Source: Oscheius dolichura (Eukaryota; Nematoda; Chromadorea; Rhabditida; Rhabditidae). From it: a stretch of 64,000 bases of DNA. Under the pieces are notes generated by a model, which saw only the letters and a program-made list of their open reading frames with translations, made no database searches and was not told the origin of the DNA. How positions within the stretch are numbered: the stretch's first letter is position 1; every line of letters begins with the position of its first letter. The stretch is from contig OW051496.1 of assembly GCA_932521035.1 (NCBI GenBank), forward strand, positions 6,262,001-6,326,000, in the 5' to 3' direction. Of the stretch, positions 10,864 through 22,428 are shown in pieces. The position numbers and the translations under genes are program-made.

Positions 10864-11528
10864 CTGGTTAAACTCGTCTATAGCTGGAGACGGACCGGGT
10901 GAACCCTGTCCGATTCCTTGAAATACTCCTGAAATTCGAATATTTCATCCCCGGTGCAAAAATAGAGAAGCCACCCGCGGAGCCATTCATCTCCCGTACC
11001 GGTCTTCTTTTGGTTTTCTGATTTTGGGACTGAAGACGGATGGCTGTGTTTTCTAAAAATGTTCTCTTGTTGTCCTCCGCGGTGACCTTTGAAGATGCAG
11101 AAACTGCGACGTTCGGGCCAATCCGAACTGACAGGCGCAAGGAGTTTTCTCGAAGCTTGCCCTCGGGAACGGGAGAGAGATCAAACCACCGCGGACACGG
11201 GCCCTGTCCCCTGCAATTTGTCACTTCTTCATCATCTTTGTCTGTCCACAATGGCCGTTCGCCCTCGGGGTTACAATGTGTTCCTGTTCCTCTGACCATT
11301 CCTCGCCCCAAGCCCAGGCAGGGAAGTCACGTTGGCGGCCGGTTTAGAACCGTTATTTAGAGCGACGGTTCGCGTATCAAAGTAGAGAAATTGGCCAGTT
11401 TTTACCAGTTTTCTCATCAGTTAACAGAAAAAGACACGGAACTTGTCGAGGGGGGATAGAGACGGGCAAAGATTCTTCCATGGCTTCTCAGGTGCGGTTG
11501 TCTTTATCCGGCTGGTAATTTGGACGAA
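10864..11528. other. Spacer, no secure gene
   Basis: Overlapping open frames lie on both strands (minus 10868-11311, plus 11040-11360). None shows a motif or a consistent splice pattern. It likely holds the 5' region of the next membrane-protein gene. Confidence 0.4.
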
Positions 11529-12201
11529 ATGCAGAAAAGCGAAGCAAGCACTGCCGCGGAGCCGGAGGAGGAGAAGGCGCGCTTCGTGGACAAGAGCTGT
11601 CCCCGCCGGACCCGCTTCAACGCGGCCCTCCTCGTCCTGGTAACTCTGGGACTGGCCCAGCCCCTGGTGGTCAAGTTGCCGGTCATCCTCTGCGGGCCTC
11701 TCCTCGTCTTCCTGACCCTCTTCGCCAACGAGTTTAACATCGTCCACGGGCCGGCCATGAACCGGCACAAGAGGGCCTATTTCGACGTGGCCAATGTCCT
11801 CGAGACGTACCAGCCGCGTGCCCGGACCCAGGGCCACCTCTTCCAGGTTGCCTCGTCCTCTTCTCTCCGCCTGAACATGCTCTTTTCAGCCCGAGCCTCC
11901 AACTCCCGGCGTCGTCTCATTCGCCGACAAATCGGACGGCCACGAGGCGGAGAATGCCAACTCCGAATTCAAGAATGCCCGTGACTCACACTACGCGAAT
12001 ATGTACGAGCACGCGATGAAAATGGGCAAGGAGATGCAGGTGATGGAGAAGGCGGCCGGCAATTCCCAGTTCGACTCGGCGAGCAATGCCCAGGAGGTGG
12101 TGCCGGCGGATCCGGTGGCGGACAAGAAGAAGCACGAGGAGAAGAAGAAGAAGGAGGAGGACGACTACAAGAAGCAGCTGGAGAAGCCGTTCAGCTGCTA
12201 G
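11529..12201 (+). CDS. Unrecognised membrane protein with a Lys/Glu-rich tail
   Basis: Two exons (11529-11846 and 11890-12201) joined in phase 0 encode 209 residues. The start is MQKSEASTAAEPEEEKARF. Residues about 30-70 hold two hydrophobic spans (FNAALLVLVTLGLAQPLVV and KLPVILCGPLLVFLTLFANE) that form a hairpin or one long pair. The rest is polar, ending in a KKKHEEKKKKEEDDYKKQLE helix and the C-terminal Cys PFSC, which might be lipidated. I do not recognise the family. The two spans with both ends on one side suggest a protein of an internal membrane or a hairpin-type membrane shaper, but that is inference only. Confidence 0.7.
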
Positions 12202-12794
12202 ACAGACAGAATCCAGTGATCTTTGTTGACCAATGAATATGGCCTCTCCTGTTTTTTTCCGCTTCATCGAGGGGATCTGTGAACTTTATAGGCCGGCGAA
12301 GGGAATATCATTGTTTCCGCTGATCGTTGCAAGAGCACGGTGTTGTTTGTATGTTGTTTTGTTTATTAGGGACGAGTTCAAGGTTGGATGTTGTTTTCTC
12401 TGGGGGTGACTGATCCAGCCGCGTCCCCCGGATGGGTGCCGGTGTTGCACAGCTTTTGTCGACGTCACAAAGGAGCATGTTTGGGCACAGTGGCCGGGAA
12501 TGGGTTCCCACGGGTGAAATGCTGTTTTCCCACAAACAGACTCGCGGATTGACTCATCCTTCCGCTTGCAGGGTGCGTGTCACAACAAGTACGAACTCGA
12601 CAGAGAATCACTTCGAAGAATGCGCCTCTCGTCCTTTCTCGGTACAGAAATAGATCTCCCGAATAGCGACAAACATCACATGGGGACACGACCGGCATGC
12701 CGAAGCTTCGGGAGGATGCGTCGAGTGCAGAGGCACTGGCCGTCACCTTGCCTCGGGTCGTCCGAGGCCCTTGGACCAAGCGGTATCTTCCGGG

Positions 12795-12801
12795 TATAAA
12801 A
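12795..12801 (+). promoter_or_regulatory. TATA box without an assigned gene
   Basis: TATAAAA in a GC-rich setting, about 210 bp before the open frame at 13008. It may serve that frame or an unrecognised transcript. Confidence 0.3.
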
Positions 12802-13007
12802 ATAAACACAGGAGTCAGTATCTGACGGGATAGAGAGCCTGTCTCTAGTCATCCCGAGTTGTCCTATCCTCTCCTATCACCTCCAGGCAGAGCTATTCTT
12901 GTCCCGGTTGCCCTATCTGAACGCCTTTGACGACTCCTTTCTGCCGTTCTGCTCCCTTTGTGTACCGTCTTCCAATAGCTTGCACACCGTCCCCCTAAAG
13001 CCGCCAA

Positions 13008-13298
13008 ATGGATGGTTATTTACCCTGCGGCGGCACCGCGAATCTTCGACGGCCCGGGGACACGGTGATCTTGGATGGGAACAGCCGTACCCGAAATGTC
13101 AGCCTTGTTTCTATAAATAATAAGACTGTGCTTCTCGTATCAAGGACGTCACGAGAAGGGGCGCCGGCGACGGAGGGACTACGTGCGATGACGTGGAGGG
13201 GGACTGGGGGAGATGTGCCTGGATGGATACGAGACTCGGAGGTCATGGGACTCCCAGGGAGTGACAAAGTAAGACAGACGAGGTTGTTTGGCCCGTGA
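13008..13298 (+). CDS. Hypothetical protein (weak)
   Basis: The frame encodes 96 residues starting MDGYLPCGGTANLRRPGDTV. The segment GDTVILDGNSRTRNVSLVSI alternates hydrophobic and polar residues like beta strands. No family is recognised. The C-terminal half is Gly/Arg-rich and unlike the N-terminal half, so the true gene may be spliced before it. A TATA box lies 210 bp upstream. Confidence 0.22.
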   Translation: MDGYLPCGGTANLRRPGDTVILDGNSRTRNVSLVSINNKTVLLVSRTSREGAPATEGLRAMTWRGTGGDVPGWIRDSEVMGLPGSDKVRQTRLFGP

Positions 13299-13984
13299 TA
13301 TCATTGAGTGATGAACCCGATCCACAACACCGAGAGGACAAGAAACAGGAACCCGGAAACTTTCGCGAAGTCTCCCTGGCATATTCTCGGAGACTTTCCC
13401 CCTCCTTTGCAGCCAGAAAAGGGAAGGAAGAAGGAGAAGAAGCGACAACAAACGAGCCAAACCAAACAAAATATTCTTTGAAGAGCGGAGAACGATCTCT
13501 TTTGATGGTTTTGCAGGATGCAGATGCAGCCGGGGGAACTGGCTACGGTGCTTTAAAGGATCTGCGGCAGTAGGACTCGGCTAGGCACTTTCCGGTAGGG
13601 GATTCCCTCGGGGAATACCCGCCACGAGGCGGCGACTCCGCCCTCACCGTACTCCTCCCGGGATATCCATCCTCCTCGAGATCCGAGTACACCTCCAGTA
13701 CACGGCGAGTCTGTCCATAAAAGATTATCGAGTCGTTCTCTTTCGGGGGCTATCAATGATGTTCATCGAAAAAGCGGAGCGTCGTCGTCTTCCCCGCCCA
13801 ATCCATCACATGTCTTCTTTGGGCCCTCTCCCCAGGCCGCGCTATTTCCGGGACAATCTTCGGAACAGGACGATCTGTGTCTAAATTAGGCAACAGCGCC
13901 GATCTTCAAAGTCGTCGGGGGCGTAGCCAGCCAAGGAAAGGTAAGGGGGCGGACTGGGAGCGGGGGGCGGAGCACGGGAACAGC

Positions 13985-13990
13985 ATAAAA
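13985..13990 (+). promoter_or_regulatory. TATA-like box of the secreted Cys-rich protein gene
   Basis: ATAAAA within GCATAAAAGGAGGG lies 90 bp before the start codon at 14075, a spacing that fits a short 5' UTR. Confidence 0.5.
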
Positions 13991-14074
13991 GGAGGGGCCG
14001 GCCGAGCAACGGTACGCATTCCCTTGCGAATTAATAAAGATTGTCTGAGCCGAATAACTCCGAACAAACCGATC

Positions 14075-14775
14075 ATGATCCGCTCTATGTCTCTTGCTCT
14101 TCTCCTCATCTCCGTCGCCCTCCTCCAAGGTACATTTCACTTCCCCTTTGGCCTCCGCCCCAAAATAGACACAAGACTAATGACCCCTCTTTCAGCCACC
14201 CCGAGAAGTCGACGCGATGAAAAGGTCCAGAAGTACTGTATCAAGCACGAGGACCACTACAACAAGTACTGCCGCGACCAGACCCGAATGGACGGGGCCA
14301 TGCACTCCAAGCTGGCCAAGTTCTGCCCCGCCTACGAGAAGCACTGTGCCATCACCAAGGCCGCCCCCGAGGACCTCGACGACGAGAGCCTCGTCGTGCC
14401 CCCGCCCCTTCCCCGTGGAGGAGACTTCGCCGCCCTCGATCTGCCCATCGGCCGTGAGGCCACCTCCAACAGTGCCTCGAAGGCGTCTCCCGCCTCCAAC
14501 CAGCGACTGACCGCCGCCATCATCGCCAGCTGCACTCCCGAATGCACGGCCCCCCAGTGCACGGACGAGTGCAAGTGTGCCCATACCCACCCTAAGGTGA
14601 GAACTTCTTCCATTTATACTCGATACCATCCCCCATCCTCCCTCAGAACACCCACTTATTCTTTGAATTTCAGGTCCACGCCATGTGCAACCCCCCGGCC
14701 ACTGCCGCCCTCGCCACGACCTGCCAGAAATGGTACACGAAGTGCCCGATGTTCCAGCCGGTGGCCTATTATTAA
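14075..14775 (+). CDS. Secreted cysteine-rich protein, family not recognised
   Basis: The start at 14075 opens a signal peptide, MIRSMSLALLLISVALLQ, and intron 1 follows directly. The mature protein has paired Cys motifs: KYCIKHEDHYNKYCRDQ, KFCPAYEKHC, then CTPECTAPQCTDECKCAH and CNPPATAALATTCQKW-YTKC. A Pro/Ser-rich stretch (VVPPPLPRGGDF) separates the two Cys clusters. Three exons give about 190 residues and end MFQPVAYY. The protein is exported; a dozen cysteines imply a compact disulfide fold at the cuticle or in body fluid. An open frame extends upstream to 13877, but the signal peptide and the TATA-like box at 13985 make 14075 the better start. I cannot name a family. Confidence 0.75.
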
Positions 14776-16008
14776 GGAGTAGTTCTATAGACTTGTACGT
14801 GTTGTACATAGAACCCTGTTATGTATATTGTAGTGGCTCCCGTGGAGCCCCCGGGGTGGCTGGGCTTGTTTCAGAGCCCAGCCGCCTCGACCGGTGCCCT
14901 CTAGTCTCTTTCAGGGCGCCCCTCTCCCCCGATTCTTTAATTTTACTGATCTCTAAAATGCCCGACTCCGGTATCTGATAGCTTTGAAAGTGGCCCAGAG
15001 TGGCTCCGCCCCTGTTACGCATTCTGTGAATGTGCTGTTGTGACTGTATTCCATGAATACTCAAAGTTATCCAGAGAGAGTCCGTATAAATCTATTGCTT
15101 TTTCTTTTTCTCGTCTTCGAACACCGTCCGGTTTGGACTACAGAGTACGAAACGGCCGACTGTCGCCGCAACGCGTCCAGGCCATCCATCACCCAGGATC
15201 ATCACTGGCCGAGTCCCCGAGTCTCCCCACGGTTCTCTCCCTCCGGAGGTACCAGTTCGAACCTTGTGACGCCATGAGATCAACTTCTGCGGCCGTCTTC
15301 CGTCTCCTCCGCTGCAAGTCCCTTCCCGGCTGATTCTTAGAGATGGTCGCAATTTTCGTCAGTTGATATATGATCCTTCAAGCGGCGCTCCGGTAGACCA
15401 CAAATAGAACGAACAGAAGGTCAGACTACTGGACGACCTCTAGCCTCGGATAGAAGTGGAGATAATGTACAAGGTATTCCCTGTTGTGGACTGCCCAGAC
15501 AATTGTGAAACGGGAGGGACACGGGTCTACGCTTACGACAATATAAACTTCTAGAAATAGATCTCTTCTGTACACATGCCCGGCCCTGTTTCCATTTTTA
15601 GGCGGACACAGCTATTTATTCCGCCTGATAATCTTGTGATTATCACCCCCGTCGGATGAAAACTTTTGAACTACGTCTTACAACTACTCCTTGTTAGATC
15701 AGGATGTAGCGTCTGAAACGTCACTTTTACGACCAGATAAAAAATCTCCGAACTACAGTACTTGTCGGTGTAATCGTCCTGAAAATCTCGATAACAAGTA
15801 CTGGTGTTCTCAGAAAAATAGAGATGCCGTACTTCCTTGTTCAACCCAAACAAGCCAATTTATTATCAAGAAGCCTCGTAGCAAACGCCTGCATCTAGGG
15901 GTTTCGAGCATGTTCTGTAATGTGGGTGAATGAAAAAATTAAAAGGTACACAAAACATGAACTGGAAGAAAATTCATTCATATGTACAAAACACGAAACA
16001 TTTACGCG
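14776..16008. other. Intergenic spacer, no gene seen
   Basis: Only short open frames without motifs. The right half is AT-rich, matching the 3' flank of MED21, which ends at 16009 on the minus strand. Confidence 0.5.
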
Positions 16009-16588
16009 TTATACACGTGGTCGGCTTGCAAGTTGAACTTCAGCGATTTTAGTAAGGCGAGCTTGCAATTCAGTAGCTAACTGCTCCCCTTCTTTGCAGA
16101 CATTTTCCAAATCCCGTGCTGCCTAAAATTACGATGTTATTTGACAGAGAAAATAATCTTACCTTTGTTCTTCTGTTGTCCATAATAACAAGCTGTTCAT
16201 TAATATCGTCGTTTTGTATATCTTCGTTAGGCATCGAATCAATAAGTGCCTAAACAAAATGGGAGATGCAATACAGACATAAGTGATAGTTTACTATATG
16301 AAAGCTCTTTTTGGAGCGAACATCTTTACGATTCACCTTGTAAAACATTCAAAACCAACCTCAATTTCACGAGCGGTTTTAGCAATATGTTTAGCCATTA
16401 GTTCTGATTGATCTTCTTTTTCTAGTTCCTAAAAATGAAATAGTGTGATATTCAGAAAATAAAATAACTTCACATGTAGAACTAAAATCACAAGCGGGCG
16501 CCTGAAGCACTAGGACACCAATAGCATTTGTCATAAAATGTGCTTGATCAGTAATTAAACTCTGTAGTTGTGTCAATCTATCGGCCAT
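16009..16588 (-). CDS. MED21: Mediator complex subunit 21
   Basis: Four exons give about 130 residues starting MADRLTQLQSLITDQAHFMT and NAIGVLVLQAPA, the diagnostic MED21/SRB7 N-terminus. The rest is a helical coiled coil (ELEKEDQSELMAKHIAKTAR, DLENVCKEGEQLATELQARL). The protein pairs with MED7 in the Mediator middle module and links transcription factors to RNA polymerase II in the nucleus. A CTTATTTAG acceptor lies two bases before the start codon, so the mRNA is probably trans-spliced. TXNL4A lies 135 bp upstream on the same strand, suggesting a two-gene operon. Confidence 0.9.
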
Positions 16589-16722
16589 TTCTAAATAAGT
16601 GGCAAGTTAAATATTAAGTGGAATAAGTAAAAAGGCAAGCCATTTGTACGAGAGTATTTGGAAAAGTTTAAAAAAATGCATTTACTCGACAGATCACATT
16701 ACAGAAAATTGGAAACTCCGAT

Positions 16723-17379
16723 CTAATATTTATACTTGGTTGAATAGTCTTTTGGCGAAACGACCAAACCGCGTCCTTTGCGAGCTCCTCTGAAATAGAC
16801 TATGTTATTGCTGAGAAGTAATGCGAAAAAAGACAGAAGCGAATATCAAAAAAAAGGAAACAGCTTTGCCAGAAAATAAAAATAACTCACCGATAAACTG
16901 TTTCTACGATGTCTATAAGCTCTTGCCCATCTGTAATGGCCCAGTTTATTTTATTGTTATTACCGGTACCTAAAATTACGTTTTCAGTAAGAAAAAGCGA
17001 ATTCTAACTAACCAAGATCAACCATAATATGCTTGTTTCTGAAGAAAAACATAACCGTGCAAGGATCGTACAATTCATACATCTTATTGAAATCTGGGAC
17101 TTTGGAAATATCTACAAGATAGACTACTGCGAATAATTTTACTTTCGGTGCTATTTTGAAAAGTGTCTGAAAAATAAACGTTTTTAATCATAAGTAAACA
17201 AAGGTTACCTCATCCATTCGCATACATGTGGGATCCCAATCATGTCCAAACCGAACTACAACAACTCGATCCTCTTCGGCGAGAATGGCCTGGTCTACCT
17301 GGAAATAAGATATCTACATTAGAAACCAATCAAAAACTACCTGCCAGCCATTGTCGAGATGAGGAAGCATATACGACAT
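16723..17379 (-). CDS. TXNL4A: U5 snRNP 15-kDa protein DIM1 (thioredoxin-like 4A)
   Basis: Seven short exons give about 142 residues, the standard length of the family. The start is MSYMLPHLDNGWQVDQAIL, followed by VVVRFGHDWDPTCMRMDE, VYLVDISKVPDFNKMYELYD, PCTVMFFFRNKHIMVDLGTG and NNNKINWAITDGQELIDIVE. It ends RGLVVSPKDYSTKYKY. This is nearly invariant in eukaryotes. The protein has a thioredoxin fold without the redox CxxC and is a core part of the U5 and tri-snRNP spliceosome particles. It is upstream of MED21 in the same direction. Confidence 0.95.
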
Positions 17380-17514
17380 GGTTGCGAGTTGTTGTTGTTC
17401 CCCGAAGGAACTATCTGAAAGATAGAAGCGTTTTCGAAAATAACCAAGTATATGTAGGGTCAACAGCTAAGTTTAGAGTCTATTTTAGATTGTCTTCTAT
17501 CGTGTGATAAATGC
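17380..17514. other. Divergent promoter region
   Basis: This short interval separates the TXNL4A start (minus) from a possible plus-strand gene at 17515. A TTTCAG acceptor on the minus strand lies about 35 bp upstream of the TXNL4A start codon. Confidence 0.35.
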
Positions 17515-17961
17515 ATGACATCTGAGAATCATAAAATTGCTAAGAAAAACGTTAAAACACAGACAGGAGACTCAAAACAAACATCGACAATTTCTGGTAT
17601 TTATCGAGCGCAAGGGCCTTTTTGGGGAGACGAGATAGGAAGAAATGTACGCGACTTACTGCAAAAGCCGATGAGGGCATACCAGCTGGCTCAGCGTCCT
17701 TTTCACATTTGCTCAACTGGAATTATATTCTATTTTGACCTCGAGGTGGAATCCATGGCCCATGACCCAATTACCGTGCAAGAGCACAGGAGAACTTATT
17801 TTTTTGACCATCTCCTTATTATAATCACTTTGCTCTTGGATTTCCCTAACAAGAGAAAGAGAACAGCTTGTAAAGCTCTTCTTAGAATACGAGACTTTTG
17901 CACAAGTGTCACCTTTGTAGAAAAAAGCGTGGCCTGTTCTGAGTTTACAACTCCCGAATGA
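17515..17961 (+). CDS. Hypothetical single-exon protein
   Basis: An uninterrupted frame of 148 codons starts MTSENHKIAKKNVKTQTGDS and includes IYRAQGPFWGDEIGRNVRDL, a hydrophobic stretch HLLIIITLLLDF and a basic NKRKRTACKALLRIR segment. It does not resemble any family I know. It is divergent from TXNL4A. The length is near the upper end of chance frames in this window, so reality is uncertain. Confidence 0.33.
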   Translation: MTSENHKIAKKNVKTQTGDSKQTSTISGIYRAQGPFWGDEIGRNVRDLLQKPMRAYQLAQRPFHICSTGIIFYFDLEVESMAHDPITVQEHRRTYFFDHLLIIITLLLDFPNKRKRTACKALLRIRDFCTSVTFVEKSVACSEFTTPE

Positions 17962-18170
17962 CCCATTTCACGCCTGGATGATTATGCAGCGCTTCGAGGA
18001 CCATCGATTTGTCATTGTGTCCCGGAAATCCTTTGCTACTCCCCCGGCGTCTCCCCTTTTCCCACAAAAAAAGATTCCATATGACCCGGGGCTTCAATCA
18101 AGGCCATCTGCCATGTTAATTCCACAGCCATCTGGCCATTTCAGATGCCCGGCTCCGTCCACGCTCCTTG

Positions 18171-19740
18171 ATGCTTCGTCCCAACGGCAACAGGGCCCTG
18201 GCCGCGCCGCCCTGCTCCAAGAAGGTCCTCGTCCTGTTGACCCTCGCCACCTGTTCTATCCTCTACTTCACCATAGGTAGGCGGGTTGCCCCCTCGCCCA
18301 TTTTCCTCCTCCAGGATCCTCCTCCGAGGCCTACCTGAACACAGAGGTCTCCACCCGGTTCTCCATCGACCAGATGAGGAACTTCGCCTTCAAGAACAGC
18401 ATCTCGACGGACTTCAAGCCGTCGTACTACACCCGCTGGAACTATTCCTACAGTAAGATCGTCGAGGACACCCACAGCAGGTAGTCGACTCTCCCCCCGG
18501 AGGCACTGTCCCCTTCCAGGTTCAACATCAGCGGGGCCGACGTCCTCGTCTTCCTGCACATCCAGAAGACGGCTGGCACCTCCTTCGAAAAATATCTCGT
18601 TAAATTTCTGGATGTAGAGCAGCCGTGTGCCTGTAACAAAGGGAAGAAGAGATGCTCCTGCCGCCGGCCGAACAGCAAAAACGAGGTCTGGCCCAGGGGA
18701 GAAAGAGGACGGCCCTCTTACAGATCTGGCTCTTCTCCCGCTATTCCACCGGCTGGGTCTGCGGTCTCCACGCCGACTTCACCGAGCTCTGCGTGAGCAA
18801 TTGTGTGGACACGGCCATGGACAGGAAAGAAGGTAAGGCGCCGTCCCTCCCGACCCCCTCCTCCCTCCAGGTGTCCACAAAAAGAGACGCTACTTCTACA
18901 CGACATTCCTCCGGGATCCCGTGGCCCGCTTCATCTCGGAGTATCGCCACGTCAACCGGGGGGCCACGTGGATCGCCTCGAGGCATGTCTGCAACGGGCG
19001 GCCCCCCACCCCCGACGAGCTGCCCCTCTGCTTCGACCCCCAGGTTGGATGGGACGGCGTCTCCCTGGACGAGTTCCTCCACTGTCCCTTCAACCTCGCC
19101 TTCAACAGGTTGGCCCTTCCTTTATTTTGAGCCAGATCTCTCCAGACAGACCCGGATGCTGGCCGACCTGACCCTCGTCAACTGCTACTCGAGGACGGGG
19201 ATGACGGCCGAAACCAGGGACCGAATCATGCTCGAGAGTGCCAAAAACAATTTGAGAAATCTTGCATTTTTCGGATTGAAGGAGAAGATGGACGACAGCC
19301 AGTTCATGTACGAGCAACTGTTTGGGTTGAGGTAGGAGGAGGGAGAACGAGAGGAAAGGGAATATCCTCAGGTTCACGAGGAGACTGTCGGAATGGAGCA
19401 AGAGCAAATCGAACGGGACGAGTATCACGGAGAGGCAGATGGAGCTGATCCGGGAGAAGAACAAGCTGGACATCGAGCTGTACGAGTACGCCGCCAAGCT
19501 GTTCAACAAGCGTCTCAAACAGATGAAGAGCGACGTCCAGATATTCGTAGGAGGAGTCAACCAATTCCCATAGACAGAGATGTTTAGAAGCCGGATCGCC
19601 AGTCGACGTCTCCCAATGAAGATGTATTTTTCGTCCGGGAAACGGAGCCGCCGGAAGTGAACATGACCTACGAAGACAGCGATTCATACGAGTCCTACGA
19701 TGACACGGGTGACCATCAAATTATGTTCAAACGGGTATAA
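18171..19740 (+). CDS. HS6ST: Heparan sulfate 6-O-sulfotransferase
   Basis: About eight exons give some 420 residues. MLRPNGNRALAAPP is followed by a single membrane anchor (KKVLVLLTLATCSILYFTI), giving a type II Golgi protein. The PAPS-binding motif is VFLHIQKTAGTSFEKYLV, and the second cofactor motif is RRYFYTTFLRDPVARFISEY. RYSTGWVCGLHADFTELC and RMLADLTLVNCYSRTG also match the 6-O-sulfotransferase family. The enzyme transfers sulfate from PAPS to O6 of glucosamine in heparan sulfate, tuning binding of growth and guidance factors. The C-terminus is a charged helix ending in an acidic Asp/Ser/Tyr tail (DSDSYESYDDTGDHQ). It faces a convergent METTL26-like gene with only 79 bp between the stop codons. 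Confidence 0.93.
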
Positions 19741-19819
19741 CCTCGGTTCGATCGAATACTTGCCATACAACGATACTCAATGCCTAGTCTTCATTTTCAA
19801 TTGCTCATACCAATAAATT

Positions 19820-20576
<757 letters not shown>

Positions 20577-20764
20577 GTTTCCACGAATGGAATACCCAAA
20601 TACCGAATGGACTAACCAGTATGTCTGTACGCCAATCAATAACGGAAACAGGTCAACTGCCGTTCATAAACCCAGGAGAATTTTTCGCCTCATATCCAAA
20701 AATTCCGACAGCGAAATCTTTCGGCTGGATTCAAAAATTCTAGTCAACTACTGCAGCGAAGCAA

Positions 20765-21058
20765 TTAAAGGGACAGTCTCGCACTAGTTTGGTTGGGCAC
20801 GAATTACTGTAGAATTTGTCTTTGGCGCCCCTTTTGGCAATTTGAATTGTATTGAAAACTTATCAATTTGTATTTTCGCATTTTATTCTTTGAAGCATAT
20901 AATTCGCTAGCTTCTGCTGATCATTTTGATATAAAGAAATGCAAGAAATTATGGAAAAAACGAGCGAAAATGATTTTTAGAAAATCGCAGTAAATCTGCT
21001 CCATCTCATCGTACCCCAAATGGGGTACGTTCGCACCTATGCGAGACTGTCCCTTTAA
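20765..21058. mobile_element. TTAA-flanked MITE A (piggyBac type)
   Basis: Element 20769-21054 has perfect 15-bp terminal inverted repeats, AGGGACAGTCTCGCA, and TTAA on each side. It is 286 bp long and codes for nothing. TTAA duplication is the hallmark of the piggyBac superfamily, so a piggyBac-type transposase elsewhere would mobilise it. The right-hand TTAA (21055-21058) is shared with element B. Confidence 0.85.
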
Positions 21059-21825
21059 AGGAACACCGGCACAGCTTTTCCCGCACTTCGCTGAGCGCAG
21101 TAGCTCGGGGCGCGTTTGCTTTTCATCGGCCAAAAAAATTGCTTTCGAGTTATTTTTCTCCATAGTGTGAACTCAGCTCGCCAGAATTCAAATTTCTGGA
21201 CATTGCGCCAAAAGTTATAGTGAAACCTAGGTGGACGATCTTGAGCAAAACTACACATTTTTAGATTTTTCTGTTTTTTACATTCGATCGGCCATGTTTA
21301 AATCTACTAGAATGAGTTTTGGCACCAAACATTGTTCGATCAACTTTCGGGAAAAAGTCAAAAAAACACCTCTCTTGAATATAGGATGCCCAATTTTTCT
21401 GAAAAAACTCATTCTAGTAGATTTTAATATGCCTGATCGATTCCACAAAACAGAAAAATGTAAAAATGTGTAGTTTTGCTCAAGATCACTTGGTTATAAA
21501 AAAAGGCGATTTGTAACCCCACAACTTTTTTTGAGTTGGGAAATTGAGAGTAGGCTCATTCGAACCGATAATTTTTTCTGCGCCGAATTGCACTTTTAGA
21601 ATTTTTTAACGACCTTTAAACTGCCGGGTTCGGCGGGCAGTGTGACATACGTTTTTTGTAATTTTTACTGCTTTCACTAATTGGAATGTGCTGATCATTT
21701 TCTTAAAAAAGAAATTTTGAAAAATCATACGGGAAACAATTGTTGAACTTTTTTAAAACGGCTCGTTACCGTAACGATTTGCTCGCGCGCGTCTAATTTT
21801 TGAAGCTGTGCCGGTGTTCCTTTAA
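21055..21825. mobile_element. TTAA-flanked MITE B (piggyBac type)
   Basis: Element 21059-21821 has perfect 19-bp terminal inverted repeats beginning AGGAACACCGGCACAGCTT and TTAA at each side. It is 763 bp and carries no transposase frame. It touches element A directly, sharing one TTAA. Inside it lies a 251-bp foldback, listed separately. The left and right inner sequences differ, so it is not a simple palindrome. Confidence 0.85.
21237..21487. repeat. Foldback repeat nested in MITE B
   Basis: Perfect 27-bp arms starting GATCTTGAGCAAAACTACAC lie at 21237-21263 and 21461-21487, and a second pair (AAATCTACTAGAATGAGTTT and its inverse) lies at about 21300-21320 and 21404-21424. The whole unit can fold into a long hairpin. 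It may be a third element inserted into MITE B. A weakly similar CATTCGATC/GGCATG stretch occurs at about 46460 in the FBP intron. Confidence 0.75.
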
Positions 21826-21908
21826 CGAAATCATCAGACCCCGACCCTCATAAAAACAGTAAGGATTTTTTTACATTTTTATTCAAAATCAACAAAGGCA
21901 TTTGCCGT

Positions 21909-22279
21909 TTATTCTTTCAAGTCACGGAGACGGCGGACTGTAGATCGAACGGTGGCGGCGGTAACAGTTCCGTATACGTAGGCTCCACCAGCAACAGTCT
22001 GAAAATCAAATAAATATATGATAACAAGGGCGAATCTAGTGACTTCAGAATAACTTGCTAGCTGTGAAAATAGAATTCATAGCAATAACGCACCTTGTGG
22101 CATTTGGAGCAGTTCCAAATACCGACAGCCTTGCGCTTCATGGCTTCTTTTCCACAGAAGACACAGGTGTAGCGAGAATGCTGAGTAACCTCCATCTTCT
22201 TGACCATCTTACGTAGAGAAGCTCCATATCTTGTTCCGTACTTTCCAACGATGCCGACCTTCTTAGTGCGCTTGGCCAT
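21909..22279 (-). CDS. RPL37A: Ribosomal protein eL43 (RPL37A)
   Basis: The start [20 protein letters not shown] is followed by [20 protein letters not shown] and the zinc finger [22 protein letters not shown], whose four Cys bind zinc. The end reads [26 protein letters not shown]. Two exons give about 91 residues, the normal length. It is a structural protein of the 60S subunit. A TATTTGTAG acceptor lies about 8 nt before the start codon and the TCTP stop lies 149 bp upstream on the same strand, which fits a downstream operon gene. Confidence 0.95.
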
Positions 22280-22428
22280 TTTACACCCTACAAATAGAAT
22301 TAAAATAATACAACAGAGAAAAAGTGTAAGGTATATAAGGGATGGCCCATGAGAAGCAAAGCAATTATAAAACAAATTTGTTCAAAGATGCAAGTCACGA
22401 AGTCAGACCGGAGTATCACAATGGTATT

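Larger units (their letters stand above)
12202..14074. other. GC-rich spacer with a TATA box but no secure gene
   Basis: GGGTATAAAAATA at 12793-12804 looks like a core promoter. Downstream there is a 96-codon open frame at 13008-13298, listed separately. Other open frames have no support. Confidence 0.4.

Noticed and set aside
13877-14074. Extended open frame before the secreted Cys-rich protein
   Set aside because: It runs through the TATA-like box and lacks a signal; the signal peptide at 14075 makes a better start.
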